Positions 13,066 to 26,200 of a stretch of 64,000 nt of DNA are shown in pieces. Made by a program: the position numbers and the translations under genes. Position 1 is the stretch's first letter. Each line of letters begins with the position of its first letter. Under the pieces are notes generated by a model. It was given only the letters and a program-made list of their open reading frames with translations, was not told the origin of the DNA and ran no database searches. Source of the DNA: Sitta carolinensis (Eukaryota > Chordata > Aves > Passeriformes > Sittidae); NCBI GenBank assembly GCA_032173965.1, contig CM063283.1, positions 16,534,501 through 16,598,500 of the forward strand. The letters are read 5' to 3'.

Positions 13066-13899
13066 AGTGGGGAAGGAGCTAGTGTTTCAGAAAACTAACA
13101 GCCAGGCTACCAAGTGCAGAACTAATTCTAAATGTGTGGTAAATGCCTTCTTACCATTATGATGGGCAGTTTTCTCTTGAGATGTGAACAGCCAAATTAA
13201 TGAACAATGAAATTAAGCAATACCATTAGGATCTAAATGTCTTCCATTTTATTCTTGGTTTCTGGCATTTCCCCTATCCATTGGCCCATGATTAACTTAT
13301 TTGTTTAAAATTCAGTAGGTATCTAGGGATTTAAAAGCTAATGTGTCCTTAATCATGGTCAGTAATTTTAATCCTGCTCTCTTTGCAAGTGGGAGAAAAA
13401 TGTAACAGCAATTTAAAGACAAGTCTGCCTCCTTTCACCTTCCCTTCCAGATACTTGTCCTCTGCCTATTGCTTTCTTCTCTCTTGTATCAGTAAGGTCA
13501 CCTCCATGATAAATGGAGCAATGATCGGGGTCAGTTTTGCAAATCCATGTCCATGTTTGTCAGGTGTGCCTTGGTTAACAGGGGTTACATTCCCAGCATG
13601 ATTTATTTCACTGTCAGAGTTGGCTGTGGGAGGGCAGGGGAAGGAGTGGAGGTCTCCAGGGGAGTGGGACAGGAAGAAGGGTGCATACTGACCATAACTG
13701 CTTGTGTTGCCTGTGCAGTGCTCAATCTAATATCTCCTGTCAGTTGTCCACTATTAAGTGACAGAGACAAGGGGATAACTCTTCATCTCCTTGTTTCTCA
13801 CTCCTTCTGTCACTTCTATCTCAGGTCTGTTGCCATATGAAGGAATATTAAATAAGACTGAAACTTACCACCCGTCCTGGGATTTTTTTTGGTAGGACA
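13066..13899. other. Non-coding DNA, no recognised feature
   Basis: Mixed-composition sequence with two short overlapping plus frames (13383-13840) that show no recognisable domain. Nothing further is supported. Confidence 0.5.
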
Positions 13900-14290
13900 G
13901 ACATGATTTTCCTTGATTTTTGAGTAAAAATAAACCCCATGAGTGTTGAAAGCCAGGATATCTGCAGTTATGGTGTTGGCAGAGAGGCAGGGAGGGCCTC
14001 TGTATGGGCTCTACAGAGATGTTTTATTCCAGCCACGTGCTCCAAGAGTCCAGGGTGAAAAGCGAGGCTTAAGGAGAGGGTCCAGGTTCAGGTATGGGGA
14101 TTGATGGGCTGAGAGGGCATCAGGGCTCAATCATCAGGGGGCATGGGGGCAGAACAAAGGTGGGGTTAGGGTGTGGGGGCCAATGGGAAAATGGGGGTGA
14201 GTGACTGAGGGACACAGGGATGGGGAGGGGGCTAACAGGGTCCACTGAGGGAAGAGAACAGGAGTAACAGAACAGGATATCCTGTGAGAG
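13900..14290 (-). mobile_element. Possible ERV LTR fragment, G-rich
   Basis: On the minus strand an AATAAA signal inside 'ggaataaaacatctctg' (about 14010-14025) follows a C-rich segment and precedes a CT-rich tail, an arrangement like the U3-R-U5 order of a retroviral LTR. The plus strand is strongly G-rich at 14100-14235, unlike its surroundings. No TG/CA ends or target-site duplication were found, so the LTR reading is an inference. A plain G-rich low-complexity region is the alternative. Confidence 0.35.
14162..14187 (+). promoter_or_regulatory. G-quadruplex motif
   Basis: Four G-runs of at least three bases are separated by loops of 3, 3 and 5 bases (TTA, TGT, CCAAT), meeting the standard quadruplex pattern. 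More G-runs flank it at 14137-14149 and 14217-14231. Whether it folds or has a role is unknown. Confidence 0.7.
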
Positions 14291-17200
14291 AAATCCTTTG
14301 TGTCTCCCCAACTCAGGGAATGGCTCCAGACCTCACACATACTCAATATCCCATTCTCCAGATAAGAGAGTTTTTGCTGTGCTGCATGGTCTTGATGACA
14401 TGGCCTACTAAGGGTGAGGTGGTGTTTCTCGGGTGCAGGCTTGTCTCAAGGAGGTGGCAGGCATGTGGGCTTCAAACAAACTGATTATTTGGAACCCATT
14501 GTTGCTGTCCATGCTACCCATTTCAACTGACCTGAAGTTTCCATTCTCACCTCCTGTCTCCTTTCCACATGATGCTGATGTTTCCCATGATCACTGGGGA
14601 ATGAAGTATTTAAAGAAATCACAGCTTGAAATCTTAATGTGGTTCAAAGAGGTGTAAATTACATTGATCTGTGTTGAGGGGATCTGTTGAACAGTGAGGA
14701 TATCTATGACTATTCGGAGTCCTTTCTGCAGGGATTGTTGTCTGTGTTCTGCAAAATAGGCTTTGGTCTGCCTCGATGTCTTCTAGGCTGTGCATTAAGA
14801 GGGTAACAGTAAGAGCACAACTTTTCATTTAGTAGATGAGAACTTGGAGAACATATCTGCAGCGCCCCAAAGGGCTTACAAACTTACTGGGTAAATAAAA
14901 GAATGTTTAAATTTAGTCTTAAAGCTACAGATGGAGAGACTTTTGAGTCTTCCAGAATGGGACTGGACCTACCATTTGCTGATAGCTGAAAAGATGATCA
15001 AATATACATGAAGTCAAAAATGTATATTTTTGATAGTGACTTAGGTATCTCCAGAGATCTTCTGGTCCAGAGCCCTCCTCAAAACAGACTGGTTTTAAAG
15101 TTGTCTTTTGTTTTCCTATCATTCTTTTTGGAAACGATTAATGGGACTAAGCACAATTTAAAATTCAAAACCTCTGCCTTCCAATATGGGTGGCTCTTTT
15201 ATAAAAACTGTCTAAAAAAGGCTAAAACAGGCTAAAAAAGCCCCTGAAAGCATTTCAGGGGCTAACCATGGTGACAAAGATCTAACTTGTGACCAAAACT
15301 TTTCAGATGTTCTACTAGGAAGAATTTTTAGTTAGTAATAATTTTAACAAAGTTTTGAAAGACTTTTCCTTTTTCTCTGAATCAAAAATTAATCTGGAAA
15401 AAGACTCTTTTACCTTTTGTGATCAGATGTTTTCCACATAGCCAACAGCTGCATCCCTTCATGCAGACCCAGAAGATAGGACACAGGCATATGTGCTTTA
15501 CAGGGATGTCAGTCCATGGCTGGCATTACAATGACTGCAGGCACTAGTGGAAGAAGTTACAATGAACTACCAGCACACACATTTTTAAGTGACAGCATAT
15601 GCATGCAATGAAGTCTGTGGTAGCTTGTGCATACTGTGTGTTAAGGAAGTTGCTTTCAATAGACAAATAGGTGCTTTAATGACAGAAATGGAGCAAAGTA
15701 TCTTGAAACCAGATAGGGAGACTGTAACAGCTGTTCAGCTATTTCTTAAAATGCACCCTTACTACTATGGAAGAAATGCAAGACACATGGTGAGACTGCA
15801 GCCACTATTTATACACGACCCCTCAGTCCCAGGAGAAATTTCTTTCATTTATGAATATCAAAGCTTTAAAAAAAAAAAAAAAAAAAAGCCAACGTATTTT
15901 ACAGGTTACATTTATGTATTCAGAGTTGTGAATGTGCATTACCATTGTGTGGTAGATGCTAATCCTAGAATTAAAACTTCTTATTCTCTCAGGGTGAAAA
16001 TACATTATTGACATCTAGGGCTCACTAGACAGGAGTGTTGGGAGTTGTTTGGCAACTTGCATACATAATTATTTCAGTACTGGAAGCTTCAGTACAGGAG
16101 CCCCAGTAAAGGGACATAGTACCTCAGACTTCATGCAGATAAAGCCAATGTGAATGCAGTGAGATATCTTTTACAGCTTGTATAGAGTGTGGATAGTATA
16201 GATGACATTTATTAAACTTGTGAACTGTTATAAACATTCATATCTAAAACTGTCCTACATAGGTGAAAAATTTTAGTTTTAATTTGCCCAAATTAAGACC
16301 AAGCAGTGAGAGAACACTAGTCAAGATTCTTTTTCCAGAAAAAATAGACTGTTTTAGATATGCTAATTATATGTATATTTTACCTTCCGAAGGTACAGGT
16401 GTTTGACACAGCAAGGCCATTCAGAATGTTGCTAGAAAGACAAGTACAGATTTCCTTAGGAGCCTTCCTGAAAGAAAAACTGACTGTATTCTGGACCATC
16501 AAAATGGGTGTGGCTCCCATGTATTTTGGATACTTGTATATGTCCTCTTCCAGACATAAGTTGCTAATTGTTTTAAAACTACTTGGAACTGCCTTCTAAA
16601 ACATATCTTCTATTCTATATCACTGCTCTAAGTATATTTAAGTGACTGGCTTCTGGACTTCATTCTGATTCTCTATCATCTGCTAATTAGACCTTTTTAA
16701 AATATAACCTTAATATCAGGCTTATTATTATGCTGGCTTAGATATGTCTTTGTATTTGCTTTAAAAAGCCTTGACTTTCTGGTAACAAGTGTTGCAGACA
16801 AATTGAAAAATTGTCATTCTGCTTACAAGCAAGAGAAGACTCATCAGGAAGTGTATTTTGCTGCTTTAAGTAAGGTATTCACAAGATAATAGCAAGGACC
16901 TAAACACTCTTCAGAATTTTAGGCTGTGGTTTATAGGAAATAGTCATTTGCATTAATGCCTCCCATATTGCAAAAGTATAGTCAATCATGAATCTCACTA
17001 TGCCTTCAGAAAGTTAACATGCATTTGTTAGCTATCCAAAATCCTATTTTAAAACTTCAAGGGACCTCCAAATAAATCTTAAACCTTTGTCAATGTTTTG
17101 TGGTTGTTGTGTCCACTGCAGTCCCTAAAGAGAGAAGGCTACAGGGTCACACCTGTTCCTTTAAATGAATCATATAATTTATGCTCAAGTGGTTTTGGGG

Positions 17201-20100
17201 TCACAATACAGAGATACAAAATCCCCAAGGGACAAAGCAGATTCTTTCATCTATGTGATTTAAACAGGTGTTGCCACCTTTTATGCCAGCTGCCAAATCT
17301 TGGCAGAAAGCAGTGCTAAGGAATAGAAGACAAAAATAAGGCAGCAATATGTTGTCCTGAAATTTGTGTGTCACTGGTTGGTTTTTATTCCACATGGGAC
17401 TTGTAGAAGTGCAGAAGTAGGAAGGAGATGCCATTCTGTTTGCAGTATACTTTTCTGACACTTGGACATACTGAGTGTTAGTCCTGAGCCAGCTGATGAA
17501 TGATCACTCTAGGCTGAAGAGTTGAAAAATGCTGTATATATTTTTGAGTGTGTCTCTTACCAAATTAGAACTGAAAGACAAATGTGGATTGGAACTAAAA
17601 GAGAGCTTGGTTTTGTTTTCAAAATTCAAGCATAGTTAAAGGCAAGAGTTTGGCACAGAACTTGCAATTCTATGAAGTTATACATTCTAAAATAAGTTGA
17701 TGTGACAGGTCTTCCTTATGTTCAACAAAAGGTTTCTACATAAATTGTTGGTTAGAAGTACTGGAGTAATGTGGTAACAAAATACCTTGCTTACAATGTG
17801 TATTTATGAGGAACTGCAGATACTTCTTTTTGGTCACTGAAACAGCACTGGCAGTTCAAATCCTGAAGAATAAGCAAATGTGATATTTACAAAGATTTAG
17901 AGCTTGTACAGCTGATCTGTATATAAAATCTTAAGGGAAAGAGGAAAAACATAACTGTACAGTTAAACTGAAAAGAGACCTTTCTAACTTAATTGTATGG
18001 TTAATTTTTCAAGACAGAATTTGAAATTGGTATGAAAAATCCTAAAAAATATATAAAAATAGAAAAAGTAGGTAACTTTTATTCCTGCTGTTAGCATCTA
18101 CAGTAAATAATTTGATTTTCACGTAAACCTTGTTTCTTTTTATTAAGAAAACCATGCACTGTAAATGAGGTGGTTTTTAAACAGGATCACTAGTCCTGGA
18201 TGTTGAGAAGAATTACGATTACTCATGTGGATTAGCTGAGACAAAATGACAGCTAGAGATAAACCCTTAAAGAGGATGGACAGAAGACAATGCTTTTTCA
18301 GGCCAGAGTAGATGGGCCAGGATGAGCGTGTCAGTACCAATGCACTCTGAGAATGGGCTAAATGTCAGGTTATTGATTGCTGGGAAAGGAAGTGACTTTG
18401 TGTGTGATGGGAATGTCATGCAATGAGAGGCTCAGTGCTGCTCCTGGGCTTGTGGTTGCAGCTGTCCTCTCCCGGATCACTGTGTTCTTGACTCGGGATG
18501 ATGACAGGCACAAGCTTAAATTAATGCGTGGCTCAGTAAATTTCAGGTAGTTTGTGTATGATGAGGGTGCACTTGTGTTTCAGCCTAACAACACCCAGTG
18601 TACTTGCTCCATGGCAAGTCCATGGGTGTTACAGGAGGATGAGAAGAGTACACATTCAACTTGAATCAAGAAGTGAAGAGAGAAACTAATCCACCAGTAA
18701 GTGAATGTGTTCCCCCAGAAACCAGGTAGATAAATCACAGCTAGGAAATCAAACTTGACACCCTCATTTATGAGGAACTGGATGTTCATCATGAAGTTGG
18801 TGCTGGGTTAATATTCCAGTCTGAGGTGACATGGAAACCTGTCTTGTCTGACACTGCAAACAAGACTGTAATCTTCCTAGAACTGAAGTTTCTACTTCTG
18901 TCTAATATCACTTCAGTGATTGAGCAGAAGGATATAACTAGAACTCTGCATTTGGAACGAATAATACAAACCTTTGATATGGACTCAAAACTCTGTGCAA
19001 TAATTAAATATCATGTCCATATATACATATACATATATACACAAAAGTATTTAAATTTATATCCAGGATGTGCAAACTACACTCTTTTGCTTCCCAGCTC
19101 ATGAATTCCTTCATTATTTTGTAGAATTGAGTCTACAGGACATAAATTTAACAGCAAACATTCTCTGCAAATGTTCTCATTAAAAAAACCCCAACCAAAC
19201 CCTGAAACATTTTATGTAACAAAATAGGATTTGAAAATAAAACAGTGATGCAAATCTAAAACCCTGAGTGTCATATGTAGCCACCTTCATTTTTTATTCT
19301 GCGTTGCCATTTCAAATAGGTTCATGAAAATGGAAGTTGTAGTTACCCTGGTGAGTTGTGGAATTAAGAAACTGTCAACAAATGATGTCTCTCAAAAAAC
19401 CCTTATTTGTTACTTTGTTTTGACAAACTTGTTTGCTTCTGTTATATCAAAAACATCAAATCTACCATGGTTTCCTCAGTTCCAGAATGAAAGACTAATT
19501 TTTTTTTTTTTTTTGAGCTGAGTTAGGTGAAGCTGGTCTTTATGGTGAATGAAAGGAATTGGGCTTGTACACATGAAGGATGTTTGTTTTGTTTTATGTT
19601 TTTGGGGTTCTTTCTCTTATGGGAAGAACTGGCTTGATGCTGTTCTAGAGAAAAGAAAAATCTTTGATCAGGCTGCAAACTCTGCTTTTCAGAGGAAGTA
19701 GCTAATATGATTGTCTGAATACAAAAAATCTGGAGATGGTAACAGTTGCTATATTGGTGGTTCCCAAGCTTGTAGACTTCAGATATTAGCTGACACTTGA
19801 CACAAGTTTTCTCTAAATGTCATATCACTGTCTTGGTACCTGGAGTTTGATGAGCTGCCATTTCAATCGTCAAGTATTTCCTTGGTGGAGGGGGAAGGGA
19901 GATGAAGTCTGTGGTTCTGAATTGACAAAATTTCCAAAATCATAAATTTGTATGAAAAAGTGTATTAAATCATAAGGGTTTCAACAGTATTTTAACACTA
20001 TTAATAGTCTTAATGTTCTATCATAGTACTGAATAGCCATGTTTCTCTTTTTCACTTTCTGTTTATTGAAACTAATTAGTGTGACAGTTTGGCCTAACTC
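14291..20100. other. Unique-looking AT-rich DNA with simple repeats
   Basis: No gene called. It contains an 11-bp stem, 3-base-loop perfect hairpin (15239-15249 with 15253-15263), an A20 run (15868-15887), a TA/CA-rich microsatellite (about 19018-19041) and a T16 run (19499-19514). The 140-codon plus frame at 15589-16011 runs through the A20 tract as polylysine and has no recognisable domain. The 79-codon frame at 16360-16599 is also unrecognised. Confidence 0.6.
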
Positions 20101-20203
20101 AGTAGATTGAGTGTAGAGATGTAACCTGGAAGATCTCAGCTGCACTCATAAGTAGATTGAGTGTAGAGATGTAACCTGGAAGATCTCAGCTGCACTCATA
20201 AGT
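20101..20203. repeat. Perfect 50-bp tandem duplication
   Basis: Bases 20101-20150 and 20151-20200 are identical, followed by the first three bases of a third unit (agt). With no mismatch between copies, this is a recent or polymorphic duplication, or an assembly artefact. Confidence 0.95.
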
Positions 20204-23200
20204 TTGCTGTCATGAAAGAGAGGTAAAAGTTGCACAGTTAATGAATGACCTGGAGTTTGGACTTTCAGGGCTGGCTCTCTTATTGACAGCCTGGTTACTC
20301 AGTTGCAGAGTATAGCAGATCATGTAGCAGGCTTTAAACAAACAAGAAAAATGGGTGTTGTAGTATACAATTGTATAATAGTTTATATTATAATTATATG
20401 TAATATATTATAAAATATATTTTGCTATCATAGAAAAATAAATTATGACCCTTCTTTTGCTCTGTATAATTGAACTTTTTTCCTCCTGCTAGTCTCTAGG
20501 AAATATCATGGGATGATGGGGACTGAGCTGGGTCAGAATTCAGATTTCAAATGCATTGTCTTTAAACTTGGAAACTAATTGGATTCACATTTTTTTCTCC
20601 AGTTTCTTGCAGTTCTTAAACTCTTAGTAATGATTCAATTCTTCGGAATGTTCTCACTTGGAAAAGTGTTCAAAGGCTCTTTACTGTGAATTAAATAGCA
20701 TGGAGGCATTGGTTAAACTTTAATATTTTTTGCATTAATTGAAATTCTTGATGCTTTTGACAACCTTGCATCAGAAGTAAAACTGATCAGCAGTTTAAAA
20801 AAAAAAAAACAAAACCAACATCCTTGTCTTGTTTAAGAAAGTTTATGTAGAGGTTGGGGTGAAGATGAAGTAACATGACCTGGGCACCTTGCTTTATGAG
20901 CACTCCTGGATTTCTGACAGACTATAGAGAACCCTTGGCATGGAATAGAAACAAAAACTGAGGAGGTCTGAGGAAAGCACCTCTGAGGACTGTTATTTAA
21001 TGGCAAAATAGTTTTTGAAACTTTGCCTATTATATTTTAGGCTTTCTATACTGGAATCAGAAGAATTCCATATTTCCTGTGTGCCTCTTCAATTTGCATA
21101 AAACATTAGTTTGCGAACACAGGGAAGCACTGGTTGTACTGGCTCATTGGAGCCTGCTGTTTAACCACATTCTAGGATGGTGTGCTGGTACAAACAGTCT
21201 CCCCTATTTCTTGCAGTAGGTCAGACATAATTTCTTAATATTGAGACTGAATTTCCTGCTTTTCTGTTCCAAGTTCTTAATTTGCATTATACAAAAGATC
21301 TTTAATTCTTTAAGACACTAGATGTAAAAAATATTTAGAGAAAACAGGAAAATAGTAGCAGCTTTAAACTATGTCACATAATGATGTACTTTAGGAATGG
21401 CCATAAGGGTTGGCATTTTTTCACAACTGAGGATAAACTATTACTAAGCAAAATTGTATGAACAAAATTACAGATTATTAATCAACCTCTGATTAATGCT
21501 CTGATAAAGAGCATTTCACCTCTGCCAACTTAGGCAGCCTACAATAAACTAATACCTTGTTTAGGAGAAACTACTAATACTGACAACAGAATTTTATTCT
21601 ATTCTTGGTGTCTAAAGTGCCCCTGGATATGTGATTGACAAGACCATATCTGTGTTTAGATTTTACAATGAGATTTTAGAGACATTAGCATTTGTGCAGA
21701 AGTCATCATGCTTACCCAGGGCTGGGGTTTTCCTAGGTGTTTGAGAAGCTTTAGCAAAGCACAAAGCAAATCTTTACATGGAAAGCTACACAGGACTACT
21801 TTTGAGGCCTAGTTAAGGTGCTGCTGATGGAATTCAGAACATGACCACTCACTTCAGTGAGAAGAACATGTAGCAATTGATATATATAGCCTCCCAACAG
21901 CCTGGACAGACACAAACAAGTGCCTCTTGTGAACCTTTTGGCAACTGCACTCTATGTTCAGTCATGCTAGTTAGGCAGTGGTTTAGAGAACAGAGGCAGG
22001 CAGAAAACTTTTATTAGAAGGAAATATACACTGTTGTACAAGATTCAAAGGTCTCTTGTGTAGCTGCCTGGTACCTTTGCCATAATATATCAGATAAAGC
22101 TTAAGGTGTTAGGGAGAAAAACCTCACCATCAGTATGGAAGTGATTTTGTGTAATATCCATGCTTGCATTCCCTACATAGCTCTCAAACCCAAGCTGTAA
22201 TTTTATAGGTGGGATCACCAACAACCAGATGGTAAAATCCACTTTTCTAGAGGTGGCAGTCCAGCTGGAGTATGTATTGCTTGAGAATCCACAGACAAGA
22301 CAACCCAGGGGTTTGTGTGTGTAATGCTTTGGATGGCAATGTTGCACTTTCAGCTACCTGCCGTCCTTACCAGGTCTGTATCCAAGAAGCTGGTTAGATA
22401 AAAGAGCAGGGAAGCCTTCAAAGTCTGTGGGAGACCATCCTGTCACTTTATGCAAGTGTCTTAGTTGCTCTGGCCTGAGCTTGAGGCAGTCCTTGCTGGA
22501 CCATGTAACTACACACCTTCCCTCTCTGACCCCACCACCCTGGCTTGCCAGCGTGTGGGCTTGTCGTGATGCTGGAGTCCTCTGCTGTCTGTAGAGCTGT
22601 GTTCTGTTTAACCTGCTGTCTTCCTCCTTTCCTTCGCTTCTTGCAAGGGAGTTAAACGTAGTTCAGTAGCCAGAGTCTGTTCTGTGTAACAGCTCTCTTT
22701 CTCCTATATGAAGAGGAAGCAAATAATTTGGTATTGAGTCATTTAACCATTTAACCAATGCTTTTGAACCAGAATTTTCTTAGCTGACCTTAGGTTAGAA
22801 ACTGAACACTTAAGCATTGTTCTCCCTGCTTTGAAGTGGTTAGATCATACTTTTAATAAAGTACACTTGGATTCCTACTGTACTTTAAGTGGACATAGTG
22901 TTTTCTTGGAGGTTTATAGGCACTTCCTATTGTTAGAAGGCTAAATGAAAATGCACCACGTGCTTGACATGAAGCATAAACACACTTTATATTCCATCAT
23001 TTCCCTTGGAGATTCATTTCACCTGCTCAAATTTGCATTTTCAACAAAAAGTGGATGCACAGACAATACAGAAGTTTTGTCCCAATATAGCAATTCAATT
23101 AAAAAAAAAAAAAAAAAAGTCCGTTTCTTCTATCACTTCCTGAAATTAGCAATTCCCAATAGTGGCATAAATATAACTATCTTTTCTTTTGGTTTGTAGA

Positions 23201-26200
23201 TAGGGACATAGCTGAATTTTGTTCAAATTGGCTTAATTTGCTTGAACTTGAATTTAATGAACTTGTGTGAAATATTATAGAATACAGCTATGCCACCTTG
23301 CCTTCCAATTTACTGTCTTCACAAATCATAACTTTTCAGTGTTTTGTTGAATATTAATAACATTTCATTTGAGGTTAGCTGGAGAATATGTGGTGCCTTC
23401 CTTTCATTTATGATGTCTTTTTCCTGTGTTACATTTACTGGCCATGTCAATAAAGCATCTCTGTGCTCATATCCGTAGATGCAGAAATCTTAAGCATGCT
23501 GTTTAGCTCACAGCGGAATGAAAATACAATTTCTACTTAAACACTGTTGTTATTGCTCATGAGAACAACTTCAGTAGTTATCTGCATTATGTTCTTAAAA
23601 GGAGTTTAAGAAACAGAAGCTTCACAAAGAAAGAATGAGTCTGCTGGATAAAGTCAACTGCAACATTTTACTCTGTAAGGCAGGGGGTGCAAATTATCCT
23701 TTTGCCAAGAGCCAGAATGGCTACAATGAATTGCTCAAAAAAGTAAACTAGATAATCAAGCATGTTGCCATTTTTTGAACAAAAACATAGACTTCAATTT
23801 TGGCATGTAGGTACCTGGACATCTGTGTACTTCCTTACGATCTTTGAAAGCAAATAGATTACATCCTTCTGTGACTTTTGGATGAGAAACTCTATGATTG
23901 ACTTTGGTTTTCCAATAAGTATTTCACATAGTGCAGGAAAGAATTTGTAGCAACATAAGCAAGTATAAGACTTAACCAGGAAAGCTTCTCTTCTTTTCAA
24001 GTCTCTTAAATGATGTAAATTGTTATCAAATATGTAGGAATAACTGATAAGTTTTTAATCCCATAAGTGAGAAATAATGAAACAACTGCTGCTTTTCTAT
24101 TTTGAAATGGGCAGATGGTGTGGTACATCTAAGTGTAATTGTAGTGTAGGAGACTTTGTTTTGTTTTTGGTTTTTTCTCAGTTAGAAACTAATACTTCAT
24201 ACAGTTTTCTGAGGGAGGGTAAAAAGGATTGTTGTCAGATTTTATTTTTATGCATCTTAACAGTCATTGCTTAAATGCCTTTGGCTGTATAGCTGTTATG
24301 GCTTTCTTTGACAGACAATGAAATGGATGCAATTGCAAAGGAAAGGAAGAATATCCTGTGTGGGGATTTGATATATGATAATTTATTATTAGCTTATTTG
24401 CTCTTGAAATATGGCTAGAGAGTGAGAATTATGCAGTTCCTCCAAGGCTATGCCATGCTGCAGTTAAACTGTAACACCTCACATTGACGAGGTTTTGAGA
24501 GTGCTGCCTTTCTGCTTTTTGGAGGCCTTGTGATAGCAAATAAGTGCTAGGAACCCTCACTAGTGGAAGCAAGTAATTTATTAGTTTGATTTTTGTTTTG
24601 TTTGAGCCTTACAAGATTCAATTGACATCAGTAAAAGCTTTTTAGTTGTGGCAAGGCATGAAAGAATCTGTTAACTGCTCCTTAGTGGTTTTGTAAGTGT
24701 GGTTTAAACAGTATACGCAGAGTCAAAGAAGGAATTCACTGTAAGGATTTGCTGAAATGTGTTTTAGTGAAAGTCTGAAACAAAACTGAAGTTTGAGGAC
24801 TTGAGGAAAATTAATTAAAGGATATCTTCAGCAGTAATATTATCAGCATGTATGAAATACAACTTAAAGATAGAGGTTTTGACTGGAGATTTATTGTTGC
24901 TTCATAAAATGAATGTCAAACAACCAGCAGTCCAGCTTGAGGCTACCTCGGCTCCGAATCATTCAGCCTGATAGAGGTTAAGGAGAGTGAAGTATTTCTA
25001 ACCCACATTGTTACTGGAGACATTATTTTTTGTTTGTTTTTGTTTTTCCACTGGTATACAATATTGATTTATTCCCAAAATAATTTACATGGCTGTAGAA
25101 CCGTATCACATGGTGTTGTCCATTTTGCTGACTCCTTTTTTCAACTTCCTATTCTACACAATTGCTCCTTCTTTTAGCAGAGGATGTAAATATTAAATTT
25201 CCCTTTATTTAAGATATAAATCTTTAAAGTTGTCAGACGACAAGTGCAGTAACAGCTGGCCTAATTGTTTTAAAGCTTGCGAAGTCACTTTAGCCCTTAA
25301 ATCTTGTAGAATATGTCCCTCTGCAGGGAAACCAAACTTGTTGAAAGTTATTTCAGAATCTCAGGAAAGACTTCATCTAAAGGGAAGAGGTGTGGGCGTA
25401 ACAGCAGGAAGTTACTAATGAGGCTCATTGCTGGTCTCTGATGGTGGTATAAGATAAACAAAAAAAACCCCAACGAAACAAAACCCCTCAGCTTTTAATT
25501 TCAGAATAGACAGTGCTCTGTGTTTATATTTTTAATAGCGTATTCCTCCTATTCTCAGATAATACATGGTGTTCAAACTGCCCTGCCAACTGTATATGTA
25601 TTGCATAGCCAGGAAAAGAGAACTGATGCTTATATAAACCACAAGTGCTGCACCTCTGCTTGCTGTGAAAATATAGCTCATTTTAAAGTAATGTTAATTT
25701 TTACAGGATGAATCACTAACCAGGGAATGACACAAAATGTGGAAAGGCTCCTGTACAACAAAGAGTTTCTCTGTGCAGGAAGGAGATAACAGGAAAGGTA
25801 TAATAGCCTTGAAAATCCTTGGTGAAATGTGGAGGATGGGTGTGGGCTTCTGACACAAGAAACAGGGCTACAATCAAACGAAACTTAAAAATTGGTCTAG
25901 TATCTCAATAGAAGATTTGAAGGCTACAGAAGATTGCTTTAAAAATGAAGGATATTATAGTCTCAGAAATTGGAAAGTAGTAGAAATAGAGTGAAAAGGA
26001 ACTGCTACTGGTATCTGAACTGGTCTTAACAGTCTTGAAAGGCTCACCTTATCTCCTTTAGAAACAAAGGTTCCCCTAAAAGCTCGCTAATTTTCAATAA
26101 GGCAAAAACAGCTCTACATGTAGCCCTTCTTAATTAAATATAATCAACTGAACCTGTCATTCACTTTCTGTGGCTTTACACCTTTAGAGGGCTCCTGTCA

